Made by a program: the position numbers and the translations under genes. Source: Hyphomonadaceae bacterium UBA1849 (GTDB lineage: Bacteria; Pseudomonadota; Alphaproteobacteria; Caulobacterales; Hyphomonadaceae). Taken from it: DNA of 64,000 nt. Positions 53,354-61,760 of this stretch are shown here, one piece after another (positions within the stretch are counted from its first letter, which is position 1; every line of letters starts with the position of its first letter). The stretch lies in the NCBI GenBank assembly GCA_002338565.1, contig DDIN01000004.1, positions 104,604-168,603 of the forward strand. The letters run 5' to 3'. The notes below the pieces were generated by a model. That model was not told the DNA's origin. It ran no database searches and worked only from the letters and a program-made list of their open reading frames with translations.

Positions 53354-53812
53354 ATGCTACGCGATAAAAGTCTGCCAATGGTCTATGCGGGAATGGTTTT
53401 CCTGCTTTCTGCCTGTGCCACAGTAGCAAATGGCGGCGATGATGATCGCGTTCGCGGCGCTGAGAAATTCGCAGAAGACCCGCGACTCGGTGAGCGCGTA
53501 GATCGTATGTGTTTCACATCCACGATTGATGGCTTCTCTCAGCCGGATGAAGACACTGTGGTGCTTCGTGCAAGCGCGTCCCGTCACTACCTTGTTGAGA
53601 CCGCTTCCTGCTTCAATCTCGATCGTGCACTTTCCATCGGTCTTGATACGCGTACCAGCTGTGCGGGCCGCGGCGATCGTCTGATTGTTTCTGACAGCGC
53701 ATTCCCTGGGCGAACAAGTACTGCAACGTCTGTTGATTCCTGTCTTATCACTGCGATCTACGAGTGGGATGACGACGCGGACGATGTGGTAGAAGAAGCT
53801 GCCGAAGAATAG
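53354..53812 (+). CDS. DUF6491-like lipoprotein
   Basis: 152-residue predicted lipoprotein: hydrophobic leader with lipobox LSAC, then a domain with paired cysteines (MCFTST, ETASCFNL, TSCAGRGDRLIVSD, DSCLITAIYEW), as in DUF6491 proteins. Acidic tail DDDADDVVEEAAEE. It sits between gatC and gatA and has its own terminator, so it is not needed for the amidotransferase. Function unknown. Confidence 0.72.
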   Translation: MLRDKSLPMVYAGMVFLLSACATVANGGDDDRVRGAEKFAEDPRLGERVDRMCFTSTIDGFSQPDEDTVVLRASASRHYLVETASCFNLDRALSIGLDTRTSCAGRGDRLIVSDSAFPGRTSTATSVDSCLITAIYEWDDDADDVVEEAAEE

Positions 53813-53830
53813 GCTTCGTCGTTGAGTTAG

Positions 53831-53857
53831 AGGCGCTTCGGATGAAGCGCCTTTTTT
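53831..53857 (+). terminator. intrinsic terminator after the lipoprotein gene
   Basis: AGGCGCTTC (53831-53839), GGAT loop, GAAGCGCCT (53844-53852), then T6. It separates gatC and the lipoprotein gene from gatA. Confidence 0.9.
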
Positions 53858-54022
53858 GATTCCTGCAACATCGCGCGACTTCTTCGGAAAAGTCGGCAGA
53901 TACAGGTAATTCAGCACTTGATAAGTTAGGGCGTACGCGTCTACCAAGCGGTTGGAGTTTTCTTTTCCGGTTCGCTGCGGCAAGGCTCGACTTGCGGACC
54001 GATTATTATTGAAAGACTGACA

Positions 54023-55507
54023 ATGACTGATCTCACTGGGCTTACTCTGTCTGACGCTCTGGACGGGTTGAACTCGAAAGCGTTTTCTTCAGAAGAGATC
54101 ACCACGGCCTACGTGGACGCGATTGAGAAAGCTAACGGTGCGCTGAACGCTTACATTCTTCAAACGCCTGAAAAAGCGATCGATATGGCGAAAGCCTCAG
54201 ATGCGCGTCGCGCAAAGGGTGAGGCGGGTGCACTGGAAGGTGCGCCTCTCGGCATCAAAGACCTGTTCAGCACTGAAGGTGTTCGCACGACAGCGTGTTC
54301 TCATATTCTGGGTGAGTTCACACCACCATATGAAAGCACTGTAACGGCGAACCTCTGGCGCGAAGGCGCTGTTATGCTGGGTAAACTCAACATGGACGAG
54401 TTTGCGATGGGCTCGTCTAACGAGACGTCTTTCTACGGCAACGTCATCAACCCGTGGCGCCGTAATGATGGTGGCAACGCCGACCTGACACCGGGTGGTT
54501 CTTCTGGTGGCTCTGCGTCCGCTGTTGCAGCTGACCTCTGCCTTGCAGCTACGGCATCCGATACGGGCGGTTCTATCCGCCAGCCTGCGTCTTTCACAGG
54601 TACAGTGGGCATTAAGCCGACGTATGGCCGCGCAAGCCGTTTTGGTATGGTCGCGTTTGCCTCGTCACTTGATCAGGCTGGCCCGATCGCGAAGACGGTC
54701 AAAGACGCAGCCATCATGCTTAACGTCATGTGTAGCCATGATGAGAAGGATTCTACCTCGCTGAAGGTTGAGCAACCTGACTGGACGAAAGCCATTGGCG
54801 AGCCGGTTAAAGGCATGAAAATCGGTGTTCCAAAAGAATACCGCGTCGATGGCATGCCAGAAGATATCGAGAAGCTCTGGCAGCAGGGCATTGACTGGCT
54901 GAAAGCTGCCGGCTGCGAAATCGTCGACGTGAGCCTGCCGCATACAAAATATGCGCTACCTGCGTATTACATCGTTGCACCAGCTGAAGCGTCTTCAAAC
55001 CTCGCGCGCTATGACGGCATGCGCTATGGCCTGCGTCAGGCTGGCGATAATCTGACAGAAATTTATCAGAACACACGCGCCGAAGGCTTTGGTGCAGAGG
55101 TGAAGCGTCGCCTGATGATCGGTACTTACGTGCTGTCAGCCGGTTACTATGACGCATATTATCTGAAAGCTCAGAAGGTTCGCACGAAGATCCTTCAGGA
55201 CTTCCAGAACGTCTTCGAAGAAGTTGATGCGCTGCTTACGCCAACATGTCCGTCTGCTGCGTTTGCGCTGGGCGAGCGTATGGATGACCCGATTTCAATG
55301 TACTTGAACGACGTCTTCACGGTTACGGCGAACCTTGCGGGTCTCCCAGGAATCTCGGTGCCGGTGGCAACAGATCACCATGGTCTGCCGATGGGGCTTC
55401 AGGTTATCGGCAAGGCGCTCGACGAATCTGCATGTCTACGAGTCGCGGCCCAGCTTGAAGAAGCTGCCCAGTTTAATGCTAAGCCAGCCAACTGGTGGTC
55501 TGCTTAG
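54023..55507 (+). CDS. gatA: Asp-tRNA(Asn)/Glu-tRNA(Gln) amidotransferase subunit A
   Basis: 494-residue glutaminase subunit of the amidase-signature family. Catalytic Lys in LGIKDLF, and the serine cluster in TPGGSSGGSASAVAADL and DTGGSIRQPASFTG. Provides ammonia to GatB for making Gln-tRNA or Asn-tRNA. A strong terminator follows, so gatB, 2.6 kb away, must have its own promoter. Confidence 0.96.
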   Translation: MTDLTGLTLSDALDGLNSKAFSSEEITTAYVDAIEKANGALNAYILQTPEKAIDMAKASDARRAKGEAGALEGAPLGIKDLFSTEGVRTTACSHILGEFTPPYESTVTANLWREGAVMLGKLNMDEFAMGSSNETSFYGNVINPWRRNDGGNADLTPGGSSGGSASAVAADLCLAATASDTGGSIRQPASFTGTVGIKPTYGRASRFGMVAFASSLDQAGPIAKTVKDAAIMLNVMCSHDEKDSTSLKVEQPDWTKAIGEPVKGMKIGVPKEYRVDGMPEDIEKLWQQGIDWLKAAGCEIVDVSLPHTKYALPAYYIVAPAEASSNLARYDGMRYGLRQAGDNLTEIYQNTRAEGFGAEVKRRLMIGTYVLSAGYYDAYYLKAQKVRTKILQDFQNVFEEVDALLTPTCPSAAFALGERMDDPISMYLNDVFTVTANLAGLPGISVPVATDHHGLPMGLQVIGKALDESACLRVAAQLEEAAQFNAKPANWWSA

Positions 55508-55533
55508 TCTGACGCTTGATAATCAGAATAAAA

Positions 55534-55570
55534 GAAAGCCCGCTTCTCGAATGAAAAGCGGGCTTCTCTT
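55534..55570. terminator. intrinsic terminator after gatA
   Basis: AAGCCCGCTT (55536-55545) pairs with AAGCGGGCTT (55556-55565) around a 10-base loop; T-rich after the stem, A-rich before it. Confidence 0.85.
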
Positions 55571-55584
55571 TATGCAGGTGAGCA

Positions 55585-55594
55585 GGGGGGGGGG
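55585..55594. repeat. G10 homopolymer in the gatA/persulfide dioxygenase gap
   Basis: A run of ten G lies between the gatA terminator and the stop of the converging gene. It is outside any coding region. Confidence 0.8.
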
Positions 55595-55625
55595 ACATTT
55601 CAGGAGACCCGAAGGTCTTCAGGGC

Positions 55626-56483
55626 TCATCCTGCAAGAGAGACTGGGATCTTGATGTACTGCTTGCCGTTGTCTTCCGCAGGCGGAAGCTGGCCAGCGCG
55701 AATATTCACCTGAAGTGACGGCATGATCAGGCGCGGCGGCGCGAGCTTTGCGTCACGCGTGTTGCGCATCTCGATAAACTGTTCGCGGCTAATGCCATCA
55801 TGCACGTGAATGTTCTTGGCCTTCTGCTCGGCAACCGTCGTTTCCCAGACGTATTCTGTACGGCCTTCGGGCAGATAGTCATGGCCGACAAAGATGCGGG
55901 TCTCTTCAGGTAGCGACAGGATCTGTTGGATGCTGTCATAGAGGGTGCCAGCGTCGCCGCCCGGAAAGTCGGTCCGTGCCGTGCCATAGTCCGGCATGAA
56001 CATCGTATCGCCGACAAAAGCTGCATCGCCGATAACATAAGTCACGCACGCAGGCGTGTGGCCCGGCGTTGCAATCACTTTTGCGTCCAGATTACCAACC
56101 TTAAAGGTCTCGCCGTCCGCAAACAGATCGTCAAAAACCACGCCATTCGTGTTCACGTCTTTCGCGTTGAATAGCGTTTTGAAGACGGTTTGAACTTCGG
56201 TAATGCGTGCGCCAATGCCATAGCGTGCGCCGGTTTTACGGCGCACATAATCAGCGGCAGACAAATGGTCTGCGTGCGCATGCGTATCGAGAACACGTGT
56301 GATCCTGAAGCCCTTGTCGGCAGCAACATCCAGAACGAGATCGATCGGAGTGGATGCGAGCTTTGCACGACCAGCATCATATTCTGTCACAGGATCAATA
56401 ATGACCGCTTCGCCGCTGTCCTCATCAGCGACCAGATATGTGATCGTGAACGTGGCTTCGTCAAAAAATCCCTGAACAAACAT
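55626..56483 (-). CDS. MBL-fold persulfide dioxygenase-like hydrolase (Blh type)
   Basis: 285-residue metallo-beta-lactamase-fold protein. Metal motif THAHADHLSAADYV (HxHxDH), TPGHTPACV, FVGDTMFMPDYGTARTDFPGG and GHDY. The PDYGTARxDFPGG signature belongs to the ETHE1/Blh sulfur dioxygenase group, which oxidises glutathione persulfide to sulfite. Divergent from a rhodanese and a TauE/SafE exporter, matching the bigR/blh sulfide-detoxification layout. Its usual ArsR-type regulator gene is not in the window. Confidence 0.88.
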   Translation of the reverse strand: MFVQGFFDEATFTITYLVADEDSGEAVIIDPVTEYDAGRAKLASTPIDLVLDVAADKGFRITRVLDTHAHADHLSAADYVRRKTGARYGIGARITEVQTVFKTLFNAKDVNTNGVVFDDLFADGETFKVGNLDAKVIATPGHTPACVTYVIGDAAFVGDTMFMPDYGTARTDFPGGDAGTLYDSIQQILSLPEETRIFVGHDYLPEGRTEYVWETTVAEQKAKNIHVHDGISREQFIEMRNTRDAKLAPPRLIMPSLQVNIRAGQLPPAEDNGKQYIKIPVSLAG

Positions 56484-56507
56484 ATTTTCACCCTTGCGTT
56501 TCGATCT

Positions 56508-56549
56508 AAAATATTAGTATATTCTAAAAAACGCAATACCTAATATTTT
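56508..56549. promoter_or_regulatory. AT-rich operator-like inverted repeat between divergent sulfur genes
   Basis: AAAATATTAG (56508-56517) and CTAATATTTT (56540-56549) are perfect inverted repeats 22 bases apart. Within the left part a smaller dyad TTAG-TATATT-CTAA spans 56514-56527. It lies in the control region shared by the dioxygenase and rhodanese genes; AT-rich dyads of this kind are bound by ArsR-family repressors such as BigR. Role inferred. Confidence 0.6.
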
Positions 56550-56652
56550 GATTTGGTGAAATGAGGTTCCAAATTCAGAGCGTATGCTAAAGAGGCGACG
56601 ATTTTAGCCACGCTGGCAACACGCCACCAGATCAGAATTGGGAGAGATAAGT

Positions 56653-57186
56653 ATGGAATCAGTTCGGGAATTGTCACCACAAGATATCGTCAGACTGCGT
56701 GACGCAGGCGAGGTCGTGCTGGTCGACGTACGTGAAACACCCGAGCATACGCGCGAGCATATTAAAGGCGCGCAGCTTTGCCCGTTATCGCGCTGGGGTG
56801 AGGATAGCATCTCCAACCCGTCGAATGTGCCTGTCGTCTTTTTCTGCCGCTCAGGCATGCGTACACGCATGAACGCGAACCTTCTGGCGGATGCAGCCAA
56901 TGGCGAGGCGATCCTGATGGATGGCGGTCTGATCGCCTGGAAGAAAGCAGGTCTTTCCGTGGAGCGTGCACGTCAGCTCGCGCCGCCAAGCATTATGCGT
57001 CAGGTCTTCATGGTGGCGGGCACACTTATTCTGATCGGAGTGATCCTCTCTCAACTTATGGATTTCCGTTTCGTCTATCTCAGCGGTTTTGTTGGCGCCG
57101 GACTTCTGTTCGCAGGCGTTTCCGGCTGGTGCGGCATGGCAAAGCTGCTGGCTTTGATGCCGTGGAATAAGGAACAGGCTGGCTGA
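56653..57186 (+). CDS. rhodanese-domain protein with C-terminal membrane helices
   Basis: 177 residues. Rhodanese domain about 5-105 with catalytic Cys in FFCRSGMRTRMNA, followed by two membrane helices (VAGTLILIGVILSQL and FVGAGLLFAGVSGWCGMAKLL) of the DUF2892 type. Moves persulfide sulfur at the membrane. GGGAGAG fixes the ATG at 56653. Two bases separate it from the TauE/SafE gene. Confidence 0.9.
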   Translation: MESVRELSPQDIVRLRDAGEVVLVDVRETPEHTREHIKGAQLCPLSRWGEDSISNPSNVPVVFFCRSGMRTRMNANLLADAANGEAILMDGGLIAWKKAGLSVERARQLAPPSIMRQVFMVAGTLILIGVILSQLMDFRFVYLSGFVGAGLLFAGVSGWCGMAKLLALMPWNKEQAG

Positions 57187-57188
57187 CA

Positions 57189-57974
57189 ATGATTGAGCTA
57201 ACACCGCATATCTTGCTGACTGCGGCGCTGAGTGGCGTCGTAATCGGTATATTTCTGACGGTGTTCGGCGGAGGCGGGTCTGTGCTCGCGGCGCCATTGC
57301 TCCTCTATTTTGTGGGCGTAACCGATGCACACCTTGCGATTGGTACGTCCGCTGCGGGCGTTGCCGCGACAGCCATGATCAATCTGTTCGGTCATTGGTG
57401 GAACGGGCGGATCAAATGGCCCTGTGCGCTGGTTTTTGGCGCGGCCGGTTTAGTCGGCTCCATTATTGGCTCGACCATCGCGAAGATGATTGATGGCCAG
57501 TCTCTTCTCGTCGCATTTTCTGTCGCCATGGCGGCGATTGGTCTGTCCATGTTCCGCAAGCCTGCCAGTGAAGGCGATCCGAATGTCCATATCACATGGC
57601 AGTTCACGGCGAAGCTTCTGCCTGTAGGCCTGCTGGTCGGCTTTGCGGCTGGTTTCTTCGGTATTGGCGGCGGTTTCCTGATTGTGCCCGGCCTCATGCT
57701 GGCCACGGGCATGCCGATCACCGCAGCGGCGGCGTCTTCGCTGGTTTCGGTGGCAATCTTCGGCACGGCGACAGCTGGCAATTATGCGCTCGCTGGGTGG
57801 GTAGATTTCCGCCTGACAGGGCTTCTCGTCGTTGGCGGTCTGATTGGCGGCCTTATCGGTAACCGTCTGATTGGCCTGTTGGCGAACCGTCTGTCACTCG
57901 GACGGAAACTGTTTGCGGCGCTGATTATTGTCGTGGCGGTCTATATCGCGCTTCGTGCGCTGCATATTATCTGA
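57189..57974 (+). CDS. TauE/SafE (TSUP) family sulfite/anion exporter
   Basis: 261-residue membrane protein with eight hydrophobic helices in two related halves, each holding a G-rich motif (VFGGGGSVLAAPLL and FFGIGGGFLIVPGLML) typical of the TSUP family. Co-transcribed with the rhodanese gene; likely exports the sulfite made by the divergent dioxygenase. Confidence 0.9.
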   Translation: MIELTPHILLTAALSGVVIGIFLTVFGGGGSVLAAPLLLYFVGVTDAHLAIGTSAAGVAATAMINLFGHWWNGRIKWPCALVFGAAGLVGSIIGSTIAKMIDGQSLLVAFSVAMAAIGLSMFRKPASEGDPNVHITWQFTAKLLPVGLLVGFAAGFFGIGGGFLIVPGLMLATGMPITAAAASSLVSVAIFGTATAGNYALAGWVDFRLTGLLVVGGLIGGLIGNRLIGLLANRLSLGRKLFAALIIVVAVYIALRALHII

Positions 57975-58081
57975 AAAGACTTTCTTCCAGATTGTTCCTC
58001 TTTATCGAATGTGCTTGTAGAAGCAGCTACTAAGCTGTGCTTAAAAACACACGTTATTGATTCAGATATCTGAGACCAAGA

Positions 58082-59599
58082 ATGACCGATCGTAAGAGCT
58101 ACATTATTGAAGGTGATACCGGTGACTGGGAAGTCGTGATCGGCATGGAAGTTCACGCGCAGGTCGCGACGAATTCCAAGCTGTTTTCCGGCGCGCCAAC
58201 GAAATTCGGTGCAGACCCGAACTGCAATGTCAGCCTCGTCGATGCAGCCATGCCTGGCATGCTGCCTGTCATCAACCGTGGCTGTGTCGAGCAGGCGGTT
58301 CGTACGGGTCTTGGTCTGAATGCGAAGATCAATCTCTGGTCCCGCTTTGACCGTAAGAACTATTTCTATCCGGACCTTCCGCAGGGCTATCAGATTTCCC
58401 AGTTCCAATACCCGATCGTGGGTGAGGGCGAGATCGAAGTTGAAGCCGAAGACGGCTATTCCTTCGTTGTGGGCATTGAGCGTCTGCACCTCGAGCAGGA
58501 CGCAGGTAAGTCCATCCACGATCTGGATCCGAACGCGACTTATGTTGACCTGAACCGGTCTGGTGTCGCGCTCATGGAGATCGTATCCAAGCCGGATATC
58601 CGTTCACCGGGCGAGGCTGCGGCTTACCTCAAAAAGCTGCGTGCAATCGTTGTCGCGCTGGGCTCCAGTGACGGTGACATGGAGAAGGGTAACCTGCGTG
58701 CAGACGTGAACGTATCTGTCTGTAAGGTCGGCAATTACGATAAGTTCAAGGAATCCGGTGATTTCGGATTCCTCGGCACACGTCGTGAAATCAAGAACAT
58801 GAACTCTTTCCGCTTCATCCAGCAGGCGATTGAGTTCGAAGCGCGTGATCAGGTCGAAAAGATTGAACGCGGCGACAAGGTAGATCAGGAAACCATCCTG
58901 TTCGACACGACGACTGGCGAAACGCGGTCTATGCGCTCTAAGGAAGATGCGCACGATTATCGCTATTTCCCTGATCCGGATCTGCTTCCGCTCGAAATCG
59001 ATCAGGCATGGGTAGAAGAGATCCGCGCTACGCTGCCGGAGCTACCAGACCAGAAGAAGCAACGCTTTATGGATGACTACGGTCTGAAAGCATATGACGC
59101 AGCTGTTCTGGCTGCCGACTATGACAAGGCGGACTATTTCGAAGCGGTCGCCAAAGGCCGTGACGGTAAAATGGCCGTGAACTGGGTCGCGAACGAACTG
59201 TTTGGTCGTCTCAACAAGGAAGACCTGACAATTGCTGAAAGTCCGGTTAGCGCAGAACACCTGGGTGAGCTGCTTGATCTGATCAAGTCAGGCGAGATTT
59301 CCGGCAAGATCGCCAAGACGGTCTTCGAGAAAGTCTGGGACGGTGAGGGCGCACCAGCTGCCATCGTTGAGAAAGAAGGCCTGAAGCAGGTTTCTGATAC
59401 CGGCGCGATTGAGAAAATCGTGGACGATATCATCGCAGCTAATCCGGCTCAGGTTGATCAGGTTCAGGCTCAGAAAGCTGAAGGTCATGCTAAGCCGAAG
59501 GCGCTCGGCTGGTTTGTTGGTCAGGTTATGAAGGCTAGCCAGGGTAAGGCTAACCCTCAGGCGGTAAACGAGATTCTGAAGGCCAAACTCGACCTTTAA
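58082..59599 (+). CDS. gatB: Asp-tRNA(Asn)/Glu-tRNA(Gln) amidotransferase subunit B
   Basis: 505-residue kinase/amidotransferase subunit. WEVVIGMEVHAQVATNSKLFSGAPTKFGADPN, YPDLPQGYQISQFQYPI, RSGVALMEIVSKPDIRS and the tail domain (VGQVMKASQGKANPQAVNEIL). Separated from gatA by the sulfide locus. The stop overlaps the stop of the small minus-strand ORF by 4 bases. Confidence 0.96.
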   Translation: MTDRKSYIIEGDTGDWEVVIGMEVHAQVATNSKLFSGAPTKFGADPNCNVSLVDAAMPGMLPVINRGCVEQAVRTGLGLNAKINLWSRFDRKNYFYPDLPQGYQISQFQYPIVGEGEIEVEAEDGYSFVVGIERLHLEQDAGKSIHDLDPNATYVDLNRSGVALMEIVSKPDIRSPGEAAAYLKKLRAIVVALGSSDGDMEKGNLRADVNVSVCKVGNYDKFKESGDFGFLGTRREIKNMNSFRFIQQAIEFEARDQVEKIERGDKVDQETILFDTTTGETRSMRSKEDAHDYRYFPDPDLLPLEIDQAWVEEIRATLPELPDQKKQRFMDDYGLKAYDAAVLAADYDKADYFEAVAKGRDGKMAVNWVANELFGRLNKEDLTIAESPVSAEHLGELLDLIKSGEISGKIAKTVFEKVWDGEGAPAAIVEKEGLKQVSDTGAIEKIVDDIIAANPAQVDQVQAQKAEGHAKPKALGWFVGQVMKASQGKANPQAVNEILKAKLDL

Positions 59600-59793
59600 T
59601 CTTTTTCCTGACTGGTTGTGATCATTCTGATCTGTGATCGGCGCTCTTCGGCTTCGTCGAAGGGCCCGAGCAACGCAGTCACATAATTCTGCGAATATAG
59701 TGGGCGACGTGGAACCTCGGGGATCCACTCGTCCAGATGTTCTTCCTCAGACTCCCTGTTTGAAATAACGAGCCGCGGAAAAGCGTTTTCCAT
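59596..59793 (-). CDS. small protein of unknown function
   Basis: 65 residues if started at the ATG at 59793, which has GGAG 7 bases upstream; a GTG five codons earlier is also in frame. Acidic and hydrophilic with several prolines (EEEHLDEWIPEVPRRPLYS), no membrane segment or signal peptide. Overlaps the gatB stop by 4 bases. The good ribosome-binding site and compact fit make it plausible; I recognise no family. Confidence 0.45.
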   Translation of the reverse strand: MENAFPRLVISNRESEEEHLDEWIPEVPRRPLYSQNYVTALLGPFDEAEERRSQIRMITTSQEKD

Positions 59794-60054
59794 GTCTGAA
59801 CTCCACACCTGATGTTTCAGCCTTCATGTTAACTTCTCGCCGCTAACGGGGTGTGGAGCCGTCGGCTCGAGTTTGAGTTTTCCTGTCAGAGTTTCGTTAG
59901 GGTTAACGCTTCCTTTCTAAGGGCGGCGCTTGTCGCTCAACGCGTTTCGAATAGAAAAACTAAAGCAAGGCTTATGAATTGAGGCGTTCACCTCAGAGGG
60001 GTTCATCGACATATTGCACCTGTAAGCAACACTGACGGGTGTGCGGCAGGCGCC

Positions 60055-60864
60055 GTGCGCTCTGAAGACGAAAGTAGTGACGACGCCATGGTGCAGGAAA
60101 AAATCAGCGCAGCCCTTAACGGTGAAAGCACAAAGGAACGTGTAGCGAGCCTTAACGCTCGCTGGCGGACAATTCAGGCCGAGCGCGTTCTGCGTCTTGC
60201 ACTTCTGGAAGAGTTTCCAGGGCGTATTGCAGTCAGCTCTTCATTCGGCACAGAGTCTGCGGTTCTTCTTCACCTTGTGTCCCGCGTTTACAAAGCGGCG
60301 CCGGTTCTGTTCCTCGACACGGGCATGCACTTCCCTGAAACGATTGCCTATCGCGACGAGCTGATCGAGCGTCTGGGCCTGCGCGATGTGCGCATCGTTC
60401 GCCCGCGCGCCGAAGAAGTCGCCTCTGAAGATCCGTCCAAGACGCTTCATATCGAGGATTTCGACGCATGCTGTGCCCTTCGTAAAGTGCGCCCGCTCGA
60501 AGTCGCTATGGATGATTTCGACGCTTGGATTACAGGTCGTAAGCGCTATCAGAATACCGATCGCGAAGACCTGCCGATCTTCGAACTGGACACAACGGGC
60601 AAGGTGAAGGTCAATCCGCTGGCGAACTGGTCGCCGACCGACCTGCAAACATATTTCCGCGAACATGGCCTGCCACGCCATCCGCTGGAAGCGCAGGGCT
60701 ATAAATCCATCGGCTGCTCGACGTGCACCACTCCTGTGGCAGAGGGTGAGGACCCGCGTGCAGGGCGTTGGAGAGAAAGCGAAAAAACTGAATGCGGTAT
60801 CCACATCACCGCTGATGGTAAAGTTGTTCGTACGCGATTGATTGATACGACAGAGCGCGCGTAA
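60055..60864 (+). CDS. cysH: phosphoadenylyl/adenylyl-sulfate reductase
   Basis: 269-residue assimilatory sulfate reductase (about 258 from an ATG at 60088). Contains SSSFGTESAVLLHLV (PP-loop), DTGMHFPETIAYRDEL, and the catalytic ECGIH near the C-terminus. Four cysteines (DACCALRK and CSTC) mark the APS-reductase subtype with a 4Fe-4S cluster. Start at GTG 60055 or ATG 60088 is unsettled; neither has a clear Shine-Dalgarno. No other cys genes follow, and the cluster is monocistronic here. Confidence 0.93.
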   Translation: MRSEDESSDDAMVQEKISAALNGESTKERVASLNARWRTIQAERVLRLALLEEFPGRIAVSSSFGTESAVLLHLVSRVYKAAPVLFLDTGMHFPETIAYRDELIERLGLRDVRIVRPRAEEVASEDPSKTLHIEDFDACCALRKVRPLEVAMDDFDAWITGRKRYQNTDREDLPIFELDTTGKVKVNPLANWSPTDLQTYFREHGLPRHPLEAQGYKSIGCSTCTTPVAEGEDPRAGRWRESEKTECGIHITADGKVVRTRLIDTTERA

Positions 60865-60966
60865 TCGCTTCGTCCATCCGCTGAATTCTTTACTGGGCAT
60901 ACCTTTCATTCATGCGCTAAAGACCTACCTGCTGAGTCGGAAGCACTATGATTTGAAAGGTATGTG

Positions 60967-61704
60967 ATGCGTTTATCGGTTTTTGCGGCAACTCTCGCTC
61001 TTATGGCAACGCCAGCTATGGCGCAGGAAGAAGGCTGGAGCGGAGAAGGGTCTTTCAGCGCATCTACCTCTTCCGGTAACACAGACACGACACAGCTCGG
61101 TCTGGGCGTGGATATGGATTACACCCAAGGACGTTGGTCTCAAGGCATCGTGGCATCCGCCGACTATGGCGAGACTGATGGTCTGGAGACCCAGAACCGT
61201 TTTCAAATCGCTGGCAATGTCGACGTGCAGATGACAGATCGCATGTTCGGCTTCGCGCAGGGGCAGTATGAATCGGATGAGTTCTCTGCGTATGATAGCC
61301 GCTTGTTCGTCGGTGGTGGCCTCGGCTATGATATTTTCGACAGCGAAGACCTGACATGGTCCGTGCGCGGTGGCCCGGGCTTCAAAGTGGATGAGATCCG
61401 CGAAGTGTCCTCCGGCGGCGTTGTGACGACTGCTGGCGAAACACGCGAGTCTGTGTCCTTCCTCGCAAACTCTACGCTGAGCTATAGCTTCAATGAGAAT
61501 GTGAGCTTTTCTAACATGACAAGCGCGATTGCATCTGAAGATACCACACAGATGCAGAACGTCGCGGCGCTCACTGCAGGGCTGACGGATGCACTATCTG
61601 CCCGTGTCTCTTTTGATGTGCGTCACGACACGGACCCGCGTCCGGGTTTTGAATCTACAGACACAACGACCAAAGTGTCTCTGGTCTATAATTTCGGCGG
61701 CTAG
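60967..61704 (+). CDS. DUF481 outer-membrane protein
   Basis: 245 residues: signal peptide (MRLSVFAATLALMATPAMAQE) and a DUF481 (YdiY-like) barrel with WSGEGSFSASTSSGNTDTTQ near the N-terminus and a final strand KVSLVYNFGG. This N-terminal pattern (SGNT/S) is the family signature. The ATG at 60967 follows AAAGG; a GTG one codon earlier is in frame. Function unknown, perhaps salt or stress related. Confidence 0.9.
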   Translation: MRLSVFAATLALMATPAMAQEEGWSGEGSFSASTSSGNTDTTQLGLGVDMDYTQGRWSQGIVASADYGETDGLETQNRFQIAGNVDVQMTDRMFGFAQGQYESDEFSAYDSRLFVGGGLGYDIFDSEDLTWSVRGGPGFKVDEIREVSSGGVVTTAGETRESVSFLANSTLSYSFNENVSFSNMTSAIASEDTTQMQNVAALTAGLTDALSARVSFDVRHDTDPRPGFESTDTTTKVSLVYNFGG

Positions 61705-61728
61705 ATCGCGCTGACAATAAGGCAAAAA

Positions 61729-61760
61729 AAAGAGGGCTCCAGGGAGCCCTCTTTCGTTTT
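61729..61760. terminator. bidirectional intrinsic terminator
   Basis: AAAGAGGGCTC (61729-61739), CAGG loop, GAGCCCTCTTT (61744-61754), with an A-run before and T-run after; ends both the DUF481 gene and the converging MDR gene. Confidence 0.9.

Noticed and set aside
55626..57974. Recently acquired island
   Set aside because: No integrase, flanking repeats or tRNA, and codon use resembles the neighbours.
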